Of a stretch of 64,000 nucleotides of DNA, positions 33,879 through 42,625 are shown piece by piece. The DNA is taken from the NCBI RefSeq assembly GCF_018413645.1, contig NZ_JAHCDA010000001.1:930001-994000 (forward strand), given 5' to 3'. Within the stretch, counting starts at the first letter, position 1, and every line of letters begins with the position of its first letter. Made by a program: the position numbers and the translations under genes. Origin of the DNA: Roseococcus pinisoli. Lineage in GTDB: Bacteria > Pseudomonadota > Alphaproteobacteria > Acetobacterales > Acetobacteraceae. Below the pieces are notes generated by a model. The model searched no databases. It saw only the letters and a program-made list of their open reading frames with translations, and had not been told where the DNA came from.

Positions 33879-34592
33879 CTAAGGGCCGACGCCGCAACGG
33901 GCGAGGGCGTCGCGCATATGATCCGGTACGGGCGCGGTCGCGCGGCGCTCGGGATCGAGCGGAAGGGTCAGCGCGCGCGCCAGCAGGTGCAGGCGGCCCT
34001 GGCCGCCGCCATACATCCCGTCGCCCAGGATCGGCCAACCGAGATGAGCGAGATGCGCACGGAGCTGATGCGTGCGGCCGGTGCGCGGCGTGAGCTCCAG
34101 GGCGGTGCGATCGCCGTCCCGGCCGATCACGCGCCATTCCGTCCGGCTCGGCAGGCCGGCGGGGTCGACGACCATGCGCCACCCCTCGGCCTTGGTGCTG
34201 CGCTTGAGCAGCGGCGCCTCGCAGACGCCCTCCTCGGCAGGCGGCGCGGCGGTCACCACGGCCCAATAGGTCTTGCGCGCCAGCCCCTCGGCAAAGAGGC
34301 GGTTGAGCGCGGCGATGGCCGGCTTGGTGCGCCCCAGCGCCAGGCAGCCCGCCGTGTCCGTGTCCAGCCGATGCGCGGGCTGGGGCAGGTGGCGCCGGCC
34401 CTGGCGCAGCGCGGGCAGCCAGTCCTCGAGGCTCGCGCCGCCACGCGGGCCGCGATGCACGGCGAGGCCGGCTGGCTTGTCGAGGATGAGCACCTCCTGA
34501 TCCTGATGCAGGATGCGCGCGGCCATCCAGTCGGGCAGCGGGACCTTCACGTCGGGCGGGGCACGGTCCGCATGGCGGCGTTTCGTTGGCAA
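33879..34592 (-). CDS. RluA-family pseudouridine synthase
   Basis: The 237-residue product has the catalytic motif HRLDTDTAGCL (Asp in RLD), 'ILDKPAGLAVHRGP' at the front and 'PRTGRTHQLRAHLAHLGWPILGD' later, all diagnostic of the RluA group. There is no S4 domain. It isomerises uridine in rRNA or tRNA; the target site cannot be assigned. The start is probably the TTG at 34592, which follows GGGGGA; a GTG 14 codons later or an ATG 22 codons later are alternatives. It is divergent from a Bug receptor gene. Confidence 0.9.
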   Translation of the reverse strand: MPTKRRHADRAPPDVKVPLPDWMAARILHQDQEVLILDKPAGLAVHRGPRGGASLEDWLPALRQGRRHLPQPAHRLDTDTAGCLALGRTKPAIAALNRLFAEGLARKTYWAVVTAAPPAEEGVCEAPLLKRSTKAEGWRMVVDPAGLPSRTEWRVIGRDGDRTALELTPRTGRTHQLRAHLAHLGWPILGDGMYGGGQGRLHLLARALTLPLDPERRATAPVPDHMRDALARCGVGP

Positions 34593-34775
34593 GGCGTCCC
34601 CCGGCGGCTCTCGCCCGTTCCGGCGCGGAGCGGGAAGGGGCTGGGTGGACCAGTTTCGCGCGTTTGGCGAGGCCCGCCGACGCCACCCCCACGCTATGCT
34701 TGACTTGCGATGGCCCGATGCCCTGCGATGCCGGGACGATCCGGCGGCAAGGCCGGACGTCAGGGAGGCTTCACG

Positions 34776-35774
34776 ATGCAGGACCAGCTTCGGGCGCAGG
34801 CCCGGCTGTCACGGCGTGCCCTCGGCCTCGGAATGGTGGGTCTCGGCGCGGCGGGCGCGGGGGCGGCCCAGACCCCCACCTGGCCCCTGGGGCCCACGCG
34901 CTTCATCGGCGTCTTTCCGCCCGGCGGCGGCACCGACATCCTCTCGCGCATCTGGTGCCAGAAGATGACGGAGCTGACCCAGCAATCCTTCGTCGTCGAG
35001 AACCGCGCGGGCTCGGCCGGCAATGTCGGCACCGAGGCCATCGCGCGCGCGGTGCCGGATGGCCGCACCATCGGCCTGGGCAGCATCGCGCCCATGGCCA
35101 TCGCGCCCTCGCTCTATCCGCGGCTGCCCTACGACGTGACGAAGGACTTCACCTATATCGCCGGGCTCTGGCAGCTGCCCAACATGCTGGTGGTGCACAA
35201 CGACGTGCCGGCCCGCTCGGTGCCGGAGCTGATCGCGCTGCTGAAGGCCAATCCCGGCCGCTACACCTTCGCCTCCTCCGGCTCGGGCACGACGGTCCAT
35301 CTCTCGGGCGAGCTGTTCAAGGTGATGGCGGGGGTGGACATGCTGCACGTGCCCTATCGCGGCGGCGCGCCCGCGCATGTCGACCTGCTGGCGGGCCGCG
35401 TGCACATGATCTTCGACAACATCCCCCAGGCGCTGGCCGAAGCGCGCGAGGGCCAGGTGCGCGCCCTGGCGGTGACGGGCGCGCAGCGCAGCCCGCAGGC
35501 GCCCGACGTGCCGGCCATGGCGGAGTTCCTGCCGGGCTTCGAGCTGACCTCCTGGGGCTCGGTCATCGGCCCGGCGGGAATGCCGGCGCCAATGGTGGAG
35601 CGGATCTCCCAACTGGCGAAACGCGCGCTGGAATCGCCCGACACCCAGCGTCTCTTCGAGGAGAACGGGGCGACGCCCTGGTGGACCTCGCCCGAGGATC
35701 TCGCGAGCTTCCGGGCGCAGAACGAGGCGACCTTCGCGCCGCTCGTCCGTGCCTCCGGCGCGCGGGTGGACTGA
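34776..35774 (+). CDS. Bug/TctC-family tripartite tricarboxylate receptor (1)
   Basis: The 332-residue periplasmic binding protein begins with a twin-arginine-like signal 'RLSRRALGLGMVGLGAAGAG'. Family motifs follow: 'FPPGGGTDILSRIW', 'VVENRAGSAGNVGTEAIAR', 'DGRTIGLGS', 'VPYRGGAPAHVDLLAGRVHMIFD'. Bug proteins bind carboxylates, nicotinate or similar compounds. The ATG at 34776 is preceded by GGGAGG. No TctA/TctB membrane genes are nearby, as usual for expanded Bug families, so it may donate ligand to a distant transporter or act in signalling. It converges closely with a LysR gene. Confidence 0.92.
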   Translation: MQDQLRAQARLSRRALGLGMVGLGAAGAGAAQTPTWPLGPTRFIGVFPPGGGTDILSRIWCQKMTELTQQSFVVENRAGSAGNVGTEAIARAVPDGRTIGLGSIAPMAIAPSLYPRLPYDVTKDFTYIAGLWQLPNMLVVHNDVPARSVPELIALLKANPGRYTFASSGSGTTVHLSGELFKVMAGVDMLHVPYRGGAPAHVDLLAGRVHMIFDNIPQALAEAREGQVRALAVTGAQRSPQAPDVPAMAEFLPGFELTSWGSVIGPAGMPAPMVERISQLAKRALESPDTQRLFEENGATPWWTSPEDLASFRAQNEATFAPLVRASGARVD

Positions 35775-35780
35775 GAGCCC

Positions 35781-36683
35781 TCAGGCCAGGAGCTCGCGCC
35801 GCAGCAGGGGTTCCAGCCAGTCCGCGAAGGTCTGCAGCCGGCGGGAGAGATGCCGGCGGTGCGGGTAGAGCAGGGTCATGCGCATCGGCGCCGCCCGGTG
35901 GCCGGGCATGACCTCGACCAGTTCGCCGGCGGCCAGGTGGGCCCGCACGTCATAGGCCGGGACCTGGATGAGGCCGAGGCCGGCGAGGCAGCAGGCGATG
36001 TAGGATTCCGCGCCGTTGACCGTGACGCGGCCGCGCATCGGCAGGCTGCGCGTCTCCCCGCCCTCCGTCCATTCCCAGGGCTCCACGCGCCCGCTCGTCG
36101 GCGAGGCGTAGTTGACCGCGATATGCGAGGCGAGCTCCTCCGGCGCCTGGGGCGTGCCGTGCCGGGCCAGGTAGTCGGGGCTGGCCACGTTCACGAGCGG
36201 CAGCTCCCCCATCCAGCGCGCGATGAGGCCGGAATCGCCGAGCGGCCCGACGCGCAGGGCGCAGTCCACGCCTTCGCCCACCAGGTCCACCGCGCGGTCC
36301 GTCACGCCGAGCTCGATGTCGATGCCGGGATGGCTGTCCAGGAAGTCGGGCAGGGCGGGGGCGATCACCAGCCGGCCGATGCGGCCCGGCACGTCCACCC
36401 TCAGGCGGCCCGCGGGCTCCCGCGCGCCGAGGCGGAACAGCCCTTCCGCCTCCTCGACATCGGCGACCAGGCGCTGCACGCGCTCGTAGAGGGCCAGGCC
36501 GTCCTGGGTGGCGGTGACGCGGCGCGTGGTCCGGTGGAGCAGCCGTGCGCCGAGCCGCACCTCCAGGTCTCGCACGCCGGTGGAGACGGTGGAGCGGGGC
36601 AGGCCCAACAGGTCCGCCGCGCGAGTGAAGCTGGCGCAGTCCACCACGCGGAGGAAGATCCGGAAGAGGTCGATGCGGTCCAT
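35781..36683 (-). CDS. LysR-family transcriptional regulator (CrgA-like)
   Basis: The 300-residue product starts 'MDRIDLFRIFLRVVDCASFTRAADLLGLPRSTVSTGVRDLEVRLGARLL', a LysR winged HTH, followed by the effector domain ('GRLRVDVPGRIGRLVIAPALPDFLDSHPGI'). It is divergent from an SDR gene across 97 bp containing two dyads, one overlapping the likely regulator promoter. It probably controls the SDR and itself. The effector is unknown. Confidence 0.93.
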   Translation of the reverse strand: MDRIDLFRIFLRVVDCASFTRAADLLGLPRSTVSTGVRDLEVRLGARLLHRTTRRVTATQDGLALYERVQRLVADVEEAEGLFRLGAREPAGRLRVDVPGRIGRLVIAPALPDFLDSHPGIDIELGVTDRAVDLVGEGVDCALRVGPLGDSGLIARWMGELPLVNVASPDYLARHGTPQAPEELASHIAVNYASPTSGRVEPWEWTEGGETRSLPMRGRVTVNGAESYIACCLAGLGLIQVPAYDVRAHLAAGELVEVMPGHRAAPMRMTLLYPHRRHLSRRLQTFADWLEPLLRRELLA

Positions 36684-36697
36684 TGTTCGTCATTTCC

Positions 36698-36710
36698 GAC
36701 AAGTCTTGTC
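36698..36710. promoter_or_regulatory. Dyad GACAAG-T-CTTGTC in LysR/SDR region
   Basis: This 13-bp inverted repeat with perfect 6-bp arms lies 15 bp from the LysR start. It is a candidate binding site for the adjacent LysR protein, probably for autoregulation. Confidence 0.5.
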
Positions 36711-36715
36711 AGAAT

Positions 36716-36728
36716 GACCAGATTGGTC
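36716..36728. promoter_or_regulatory. Dyad GACCA-GAT-TGGTC in LysR/SDR region
   Basis: This second perfect inverted repeat (5-bp arms) starts 6 bp after the first. Centres of the two dyads are 18 bp apart, compatible with a multi-site LysR operator. Confidence 0.5.
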
Positions 36729-36780
36729 GCGCCTGCCCAGTAATTCATCCTGCTCCTTCCAGACAGGAAGGAAGTCAGCC

Positions 36781-37554
36781 ATGGCCGATCACGGAATCCG
36801 CGGAAAGACCGCCCTCATCGCCGGCGGGGCGAAGAACCTCGGTGGGCTCCTGGCGCGGGACCTCGCGCAGCAGGGCGCCCGGGCGGTGGCGATCCACTAC
36901 AATAGCGATGCCGCCCGCGCGGAAGCGGAGGAGACGGCCGCCGCCGTCCGCGCCGCGGGCGCCCAGGCCGTCACCCTCCAGGCGGACCTGACCACGGCCG
37001 GCGCCATGCGCCAGCTCTTCGCCGATACCGTCGCCGCCATCGGCCGGCCGGACATCGCCATCAACACCGTCGGCCAGGTGCTGAAGAAGCCGATCCTCGA
37101 GATCACCGAGGCCGAGTTCGACAAGATGAGCGCGGTGAACGCGAAGGCGGCCTTCTTCTTCATCCAGGAGGCAGGTCGCCACCTCAACGACAACGGCCGC
37201 CTGTGCACGCTGGTGACCTCGCTGCTCGGCGCCTTCACGCCCTTCTACGCGGCCTATGCCGGCATGAAGGCGCCGGTGGAGCACTTCACGCGCGCGGCCT
37301 CGAAGGAATTCGGCGCGCGCGGCATCTCCGTGACGGCGATCGGGCCCGGCCCGATGGACACGCCCTTCTTCTATCCCGCCGAAGGGGCCGATGCAGTGGC
37401 CTATCACAAGACGGCGGCGGCGCTTTCGGCCTTCTCCAAGACCGGGCTGACGGACATCGAGGACATCGTCCCCTTCATCCGCTTCCTCGTCTCGGAGGGC
37501 TGGTGGATGACGGGCCAGACCATCCTCGTGAATGGCGGCTACACGACGAAGTAG
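36781..37554 (+). CDS. Short-chain dehydrogenase/reductase (SDR)
   Basis: The 257-residue product has a Rossmann start 'KTALIAGGAKNLGGLLARDLA' whose glycine pattern (GGAKNLG) matches NADPH-using classical SDRs. It has 'NTVGQ' in place of NNAG and a YxxxK active site as YAGMK in 'FYAAYAGMKAPVEHFTRAAS', ending 'WMTGQTILVNGGYTTK'. It oxidises an alcohol or reduces a ketone. The ATG at 36781 follows AGGAAG. Divergent from a LysR gene, which probably regulates it. The substrate is unknown. Confidence 0.93.
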   Translation: MADHGIRGKTALIAGGAKNLGGLLARDLAQQGARAVAIHYNSDAARAEAEETAAAVRAAGAQAVTLQADLTTAGAMRQLFADTVAAIGRPDIAINTVGQVLKKPILEITEAEFDKMSAVNAKAAFFFIQEAGRHLNDNGRLCTLVTSLLGAFTPFYAAYAGMKAPVEHFTRAASKEFGARGISVTAIGPGPMDTPFFYPAEGADAVAYHKTAAALSAFSKTGLTDIEDIVPFIRFLVSEGWWMTGQTILVNGGYTTK

Positions 37555-37604
37555 CCGCGGGAGGCGGCCGGCCGGTTTGCGACGCATTCCGGCCGGCGAA
37601 GGCG

Positions 37605-38582
37605 TCAGCCCAGCTGGATGCGCGCCGAGCGCACGACCTCGCCCCATTTCGTCACCTCGGCTTCGACGAAGCGCCGGAACTCCGCGCTCGTCGAACCGTG
37701 CGGCACGCTGAAATCCTGCCGCAGGCGCGCCAGCATCTCCGGCGTCTCCAACCCGCGGCGGACTTCCGTGTTCCACCGCGCCACGATCTCCGCCGGAGTC
37801 CGGGCCGGGGCGACCAGCCCGGTCCAGTTCACTGCCAGGAAATTCTCGTAGCCGGCCTCGATCATGGTCGGCACCTCGGGCAAGGCGGGCGAACGCTCGG
37901 CCGTGGTGACGGCCACTGCCCGCAGCTCCCCGGATTCGATCAGGCCGCGCACTGGCGGCGGGCTGGAGAAGTAGAAATCCACCCGCCCCGCCAGCAGGTC
38001 GGCGGTGACGGCGCCCGCGCCCCGATAGGGCACCACCAGCACCTCCTTGCCGAGGCGCTGGGCGAGCAGCTCGCTCGACAGATGGGCCAGCGTCCCGTTG
38101 CCCGGATGCCCCGCCTTCAGCGGCTCCGGCGAGGAGCGGATGGCCGCGGCCAGATCCTGCATCGTCTGCCAGGGCGAGGTCCTGGCCACCACGAGAACCA
38201 GCGGCTGCATCGCCAGCAGGGAGATGAAGGCGAAGTCGCGCAGCCCGTCGAAGGGCAGGTTGGGATAGAGGGCGGGATTCACCGCCAGATTGGCGCATTG
38301 GCCCATGCCGATCGTGTAGCCATCGGCCGGCGCCTTCGCGACGGCGTCGAGGCCGATATTGCCGCCGGCGCCGGGCCGGTTCTCCGGCACCACGGTCCAG
38401 CCCGCGACGGCCAGCATGCGGGCCCCGACCTCGCGGCTGATCGCATCCGTGCCGCCGCCGGGCGGGAAGGGCACGATGAGGCGGATGGGCCGCTCCGGAT
38501 AGGCGGCCTGGGCGCGCGCGAGGCTGGGGGCGGCGAGGGCGGTCGCCAGCAGGGCGCGCCGTGCGGTCGTGAATGAAGCCAT
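37605..38582 (-). CDS. Bug/TctC-family tripartite tricarboxylate receptor (2)
   Basis: The 325-residue product has a signal peptide 'MASFTTARRALLATALAAPS' ending in 'LARAQA', and Bug motifs 'VPFPPGGGTDAISREVG', 'VVPENRPGAGGNIGLDAVAKAPADGYTIGMG' and 'VPYRGAGAVTADLLAGRVDFYF'. The ATG at 38582 starts the signal; an upstream open frame to 39077 is antisense shadow. It converges on the SDR gene. No TctAB genes are present. The ligand is unknown. Confidence 0.92.
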   Translation of the reverse strand: MASFTTARRALLATALAAPSLARAQAAYPERPIRLIVPFPPGGGTDAISREVGARMLAVAGWTVVPENRPGAGGNIGLDAVAKAPADGYTIGMGQCANLAVNPALYPNLPFDGLRDFAFISLLAMQPLVLVVARTSPWQTMQDLAAAIRSSPEPLKAGHPGNGTLAHLSSELLAQRLGKEVLVVPYRGAGAVTADLLAGRVDFYFSSPPPVRGLIESGELRAVAVTTAERSPALPEVPTMIEAGYENFLAVNWTGLVAPARTPAEIVARWNTEVRRGLETPEMLARLRQDFSVPHGSTSAEFRRFVEAEVTKWGEVVRSARIQLG

Positions 38583-38719
38583 GTCCGCGGCCTCCCCGCC
38601 GCATCGTTCCTCAGGAAAGATCTGCCCGTCGGGTCCGACCCCGGCGATGAGGGGGATGTATATAGCCCCCATCATCGCCGGGGAGCGGCCTGCCCGTAAG
38701 ATCTCCCCGAGTTGCCAGA

Positions 38720-39073
38720 TCAGGCGGCCGGCACCTGGTCCAGGAAGCCGATCACCGCGCGGATCTTCCCACCCTCGACCACGAGCACGTCCGAGCCCTT
38801 GATCGGATGGTCCGGCCCCAGTCCCCAGGAGAAGCGCACGAAGTCGCCATGGCCGTCGGCCGGCTTCAGCAGGCCGAAGCGGAAGCCGGGGAAGCGCGCA
38901 TGCACCGCGCCGACCAGGGCATCGATCTCGGCGTGGCCCTGCCCCTTCATCATCGGGTCCACATAGGTCGCGGCCTCGGTCCAGCCCTGGGCGAGCATCG
39001 CCCGGCGGCGTCCCGCATCCGTCTCGTTCCATAGCGCGATGTAGTTCTCGGCGACGTCGTTGGCGTGGGTCAC
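38720..39073 (-). CDS. NTF2/SnoaL-like protein
   Basis: The 117-residue product fits the SnoaL-like fold: 'VAENYIALWNETDAGRRRAMLAQGWTEAATYVDPMM', then 'GFRFGLLKPADGHGDFVRFSWGLG' and 'VVEGGKIRAVIGFLDQ'. Members act as isomerases or hydrolases or have no known activity. The start is a GTG at 39073 with GAGGAGG six bases before. It is divergent from a DUF1330 gene across a gap carrying a long perfect inverted repeat. No substrate can be assigned. Confidence 0.85.
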   Translation of the reverse strand: MTHANDVAENYIALWNETDAGRRRAMLAQGWTEAATYVDPMMKGQGHAEIDALVGAVHARFPGFRFGLLKPADGHGDFVRFSWGLGPDHPIKGSDVLVVEGGKIRAVIGFLDQVPAA

Positions 39074-39138
39074 GCAAACCTCCTCATTCGATCGCCCGGC
39101 CATCCCGGACGGCGCGGAAGATGCGGAACCGGAAGCAG

Positions 39139-39169
39139 GCGCGCGATTACGCCGCAGGTAATCGCGCGC
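39139..39169. promoter_or_regulatory. 12-bp perfect inverted repeat in divergent promoter region
   Basis: GCGCGCGATTAC and GTAATCGCGCGC flank a 7-nt spacer, midway between the NTF2-like gene (-) and the DUF1330 gene (+). The ATTAC/GTAAT inner part in a GC-rich frame resembles an operator for a TetR- or MarR-size dimer; it could also be a cruciform or RNA hairpin. Confidence 0.6.
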
Positions 39170-39217
39170 GCCGCCAGGGCCCCGGCATAAGCGGGCCTCC
39201 AGCGAAGGAGACCTGCC

Positions 39218-39550
39218 ATGCCCGCCTATGCCATCGCCCAGCTCAACGACGTGCAGCACGGCCCGGAGATCGCCGACTACCTGCTGCGCATCGACGCCAC
39301 GCTCGCGCCCTTCCAGGGCCGCTTCCTCGTCCATGGCGTCGAGCCCGAAATCCTCGAGCCGGGATGGGCGGGACACCTCGTCGTGATCGCCTTCCCCGAC
39401 ATCGCGGCGGCGCGCGCCTGGTACGGATCGGCGGCCTATCAGGCGATCCTGCCGCTGCGGCTGAGAAACTCGCGCTCGACCGCCTTCCTCGTACAGGGCG
39501 TGAAGAAGGGCTACCGCGCGAAGGAGCGCGGCGAAAGCCTCATGGCCTGA
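39218..39550 (+). CDS. DUF1330 family protein
   Basis: The 110-residue product matches DUF1330: 'MPAYAIAQLNDVQHGPEIADYLLRIDATLAPFQGRFLVHG' and 'GHLVVIAFPDIAAARAWYGSAAYQAILPLR' form the ferredoxin-like dimeric alpha/beta barrel. The function is unknown. GAAGGAG lies before the ATG. It reads away from the NTF2-like gene and overlaps the end of the XRE regulator tail-to-tail by 11 bases. It may be induced with the NTF2-like gene. Confidence 0.9.
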   Translation: MPAYAIAQLNDVQHGPEIADYLLRIDATLAPFQGRFLVHGVEPEILEPGWAGHLVVIAFPDIAAARAWYGSAAYQAILPLRLRNSRSTAFLVQGVKKGYRAKERGESLMA

Positions 39551-40304
39551 GGGCCGCGGCCGTCGCGTCGTCGGCGGGCAGGAAGGCCTCGATGGCCAGC
39601 TCCGCCAGGCCGATGTCGCGCGGCGCGCCGAAGACCATGGAAGTGCTGATGAAGCTGAGCAGGCCCCGCTCTGTCCTCAGCTGCAGCGGCACCGCCAGCG
39701 CGGTGAGCTCGTCGCCCACGGCCTCGCCGCCCTCATGCGGCAGCGCTTCCAGCTCCTGGCGCAGGGAGGCGAGCACCGGATCGCCGCTATCCGCGATCTG
39801 CCTCCCGAGGCGGGACAGCAGGTGCTCGCGCCATTGCGCCAGGTTGGCGATGCGCGGCGCGAGGCCGGCCGGATGCAGGGAAAGCCGCAGCACGTTCACC
39901 GGCGGCGCGAGCAGCGCGGCGTCGACGCCGGCCAGCAGCGGGCCCACGCCGCCATTCATCGCGACGAGATTCCAGTGCCGGTCCACCGCCACGGCGGGGA
40001 AGGGTTCGTGCCCGGCCAGGATGCGCTGCACGGCCGCGCGGATGGCGGCGAAATCCGGATCGTCCAGCCCGCGCTCGCGATAGAGGGGCGCGTAACCCGC
40101 CGCCAGCAGCAGCGCGTTGCGCTCCCGGAGCGGGACTTCCAGCTGTTCCGCGAGCAGGACCACCATCTCGCGGCTCGGCTGCGCGCGGCCGGTTTCCAGG
40201 AAGCTCAGATGGCGGGCCGAGATGCCGGCATCCAACGCCAGGCCGAGCTGACTGAGGCGCCGCCGCTGCCGCCAGTCGCGCAGCAGATCGCCGACGGGGC
40301 GCAT
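39540..40304 (-). CDS. XRE-family regulator with MmyB-like ligand-binding domain
   Basis: The 254-residue product has an N-terminal HTH 'LLRDWRQRRRLSQLGLALDAGISARHLSFLETGRAQPSREMVVLLAEQL'. The C-terminal domain 'PFPAVAVDRHWNLVAMNGGVGPLL' matches MmyB-like PAS-related sensors that bind fatty acids. It converges on the DUF1330 gene with an 11-base overlap. It could control the divergent NTF2/DUF1330 pair through the inverted repeat at 39139, but this is inference. The ATG at 40304 is unambiguous. Confidence 0.92.
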   Translation of the reverse strand: MRPVGDLLRDWRQRRRLSQLGLALDAGISARHLSFLETGRAQPSREMVVLLAEQLEVPLRERNALLLAAGYAPLYRERGLDDPDFAAIRAAVQRILAGHEPFPAVAVDRHWNLVAMNGGVGPLLAGVDAALLAPPVNVLRLSLHPAGLAPRIANLAQWREHLLSRLGRQIADSGDPVLASLRQELEALPHEGGEAVGDELTALAVPLQLRTERGLLSFISTSMVFGAPRDIGLAELAIEAFLPADDATAAALRP

Positions 40305-40353
40305 CTAGCGCGCCGCCCTGCCGGGTGTCTCTGGCGGGGCGGCGCGCGTCATC

Positions 40354-41229
40354 TCACTCGGCGGCGACGGCCGCCGCGCCGACGACCTTCGGCTGCGACT
40401 GCATCCAGGCGAAATACAGCTCGCGCGCCTGCTTCGCGAAGGGGCCCGGCTGCAGCTCGCGGCCATTGTAGCGGTTGACCGGCTGCACCTTGGCGTAGTT
40501 GCCGGTGGAGAAGATCTCATCCGCGGTCTCGAGCTCCTCCGGGCGCACGCTGCGCTCCTCGACCGTCACGCCCGCCTCGCGCAGCAGGGCCATCACCCGC
40601 CGCCGGGTGATGCCCGCGAGGAAAGTGTGGTTCGGCGCCGGCGTCACCACCACGCCGTCCTTCGCGAACCAGATGTTGGAGGTGGCGAATTCGGCGATGT
40701 TGCCCGCGATGTCGCAGACCACGGCCACATCCGCGCCCTGCGCGCGCGCCCAGGCATTGGCGCGCTGGCTGTTCGGATAAAGGCAGGAGGCCTTGGCGTC
40801 CGTCGGCGCCATGTCCGGCGCCGGGCGGCGGAAGGGCGCGAGCGCGGCGGCGATGGGCTGCGCCGGCAGCGGCGCGTCGTAGATCGCCAGCAGGAACTCC
40901 GTGCTGTCGGGATCGGGCTGCGAGGAGCCGATGGAGCGGCGCACGAAGAACATCGGCCGCACATAGGCGACGGCGTCGGGCCCCAGGCGGCGGATGCCCT
41001 CGCGCGCCAGGGTCTCGATCTCCTCGGCGGTCTTGGAGGCCTTCATGCCCATGACGGTGGCCGAGCGGACGGCGCGGGCGCAGTGACGGTCGAGGTCGGG
41101 CGCCCAGCCGTTGATGGCGCGCGCGCCGTCGAAGATCACGGAGCCCTGCCAGAAAGCATTGTCCATCGGGCCGAGCAGCTTCGGCTCCTCGGTCGACCAG
41201 ACACCGTTGTAGTAGAACACGCCAGCCAT
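40354..41229 (-). CDS. Class IV PLP aminotransferase (branched-chain amino acid type)
   Basis: The 291-residue product has class IV features: 'MAGVFYYNGVWSTEEPKLLGPMDNAFWQGSVIFDGARAING', 'YVRPMFFVRR', a probable PLP Lys in 'DAKASCLYPNSQRANAWA', and 'CDIAGNIAEFATSNIWFAKDGVVVTP'. IlvE-type enzymes transaminate Leu, Ile and Val; D-amino-acid or aromatic relatives cannot be excluded. The ATG at 41229 is the natural start; the frame's extension upstream is not protein-like. It ends 50 bp from the XRE gene on the same strand. Confidence 0.9.
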   Translation of the reverse strand: MAGVFYYNGVWSTEEPKLLGPMDNAFWQGSVIFDGARAINGWAPDLDRHCARAVRSATVMGMKASKTAEEIETLAREGIRRLGPDAVAYVRPMFFVRRSIGSSQPDPDSTEFLLAIYDAPLPAQPIAAALAPFRRPAPDMAPTDAKASCLYPNSQRANAWARAQGADVAVVCDIAGNIAEFATSNIWFAKDGVVVTPAPNHTFLAGITRRRVMALLREAGVTVEERSVRPEELETADEIFSTGNYAKVQPVNRYNGRELQPGPFAKQARELYFAWMQSQPKVVGAAAVAAE

Positions 41230-41353
41230 GGGCTTTCCTCCGCAGGGCTCGGCCCGGGCTCCCGATCGAGCGCGAACCGGCTTCCGACTTGCCATTTTGC
41301 TCTCGCCGGGAGAGCGATGCGCCGCCTGGGCGGATCGCGCTCCGGCTTTCGCT

Positions 41354-42625
41354 TCAGACCGCCAAGCTTGTCATGGCCGGCGCCGCCGCGTAACCCGGGG
41401 GCGCCTGCTCCGCCCGCAGCATGTAGTCGCGATTGAGGGGCAGGGCATCGACGGTGCGGGTCAGCTGGAGCTGCCAGTTCATGTGTCCGCCATGGCGGAA
41501 GGCGCTTTCCGAACCCGCCAGATAGAATTCGAACATGCGGCAGAAGCGCTCGTCGTGGCGGGCGCGGATCTCCTCGCGATGGGCGGCGAAGCGGCGGCTC
41601 CATTCGCGCAGCGTCAGCGCATAATGCAGCCGCAGGATCTCCATGTCGGTGATCCAGAGCCCGGCCTTCTCCACCGCCGGCACCACCTCCGACACCGCGG
41701 GCGAATAGCCGCCCGGGAAGATGTAGCGGTTGATCCAGGGATTGGTGGCGCCCGGCCCCGTGGAGCGGCCGATGCCATGCACCAGCGCCACGCCATCCTC
41801 GCGCAGTGCGCGCGCGACGGCGCCGAAATAGGTGCCGTAGTGGTTGATGCCGACATGCTCCACCATGCCGACCGAGACCACCCGGTCCATCGGCCGGTCC
41901 CAGGCGCGGTAGTCCAGCAATTCGAAGCGCACCTGGTCGGCGAGGCCCGCGGCCTCCGCCCGGGCGCGGGCGATGGCCAGCTGCTCGCGCGAGAGGGTGA
42001 TGCCCGTCACCCGCGCGCCGTATTCGCGCGCGAGCGTCAGGGCCATGCCGCCCCAGCCGCAGCCGATGTCCAGGACCTCGAGGCCCGGCCGGTCCAGTTT
42101 CAGCTTGGCAGCGATATGCCGCTTCTTGGCGAGCTGGGCTTCCTCCAGCGTCTCCGTTCCCGTGGGGAAATAGGCGCAGGAGTATTGCCGGTCCTCGTCG
42201 AGGAAGAGGCCATAGACGGCCTCGTCGATGTCGTAGTGGTAGGAGATGCGGCGGCGCGCGAGGCCCGCGGGGTTGAGCTGGCGCAGGCGGCGCACGGCCC
42301 AGCGGCCCCAGTTCAGGATCCAGGAAAAGCCAGGGTCGCCGCTGAGGGTCTGGTTGAGGCTCAGCACGTCCAGCATGTCGTGCAGCGAGCCCGCGATCGG
42401 CTCGATCTCGCCCTCCATGTAGAGTTCGCCGAGGGCCAGGCTCGGATTGAGCATCATGCGGCGGACGGCATGTTCGGTCTTCAGATGCAGGCCGCCGGAA
42501 GGTTCGCCGCCGGGGCCGAGCATGGCCTCGCGGCCATCAGGAAAACGTACGAGAAGCGCGCCCCGTTGGACGAAGCGGCGCAACATGAGTTGCAGCACCC
42601 TGTCTCTCCCAACTTTCCAGGGCAT
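41354..42625 (-). CDS. cfa: Cyclopropane-fatty-acyl-phospholipid synthase
   Basis: The 423-residue product has an N-terminal lipid-binding region ('ALGELYMEGEIEPIAGSLHDMLDVL'), 'ISYHYDIDEAVYGLFLDEDRQYSCAYFPTGTETLEEAQ', the SAM motif 'VLDIGCGWGGMALTLARE' and 'RVVSVGMVEHVGINHYGTYF'. It adds a methylene bridge to unsaturated acyl chains of membrane lipids, often under stress. The ATG at 42625 fits. It is preceded by a long 689-bp region without a gene. No regulator is obvious. Confidence 0.94.
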   Translation of the reverse strand: MPWKVGRDRVLQLMLRRFVQRGALLVRFPDGREAMLGPGGEPSGGLHLKTEHAVRRMMLNPSLALGELYMEGEIEPIAGSLHDMLDVLSLNQTLSGDPGFSWILNWGRWAVRRLRQLNPAGLARRRISYHYDIDEAVYGLFLDEDRQYSCAYFPTGTETLEEAQLAKKRHIAAKLKLDRPGLEVLDIGCGWGGMALTLAREYGARVTGITLSREQLAIARARAEAAGLADQVRFELLDYRAWDRPMDRVVSVGMVEHVGINHYGTYFGAVARALREDGVALVHGIGRSTGPGATNPWINRYIFPGGYSPAVSEVVPAVEKAGLWITDMEILRLHYALTLREWSRRFAAHREEIRARHDERFCRMFEFYLAGSESAFRHGGHMNWQLQLTRTVDALPLNRDYMLRAEQAPPGYAAAPAMTSLAV

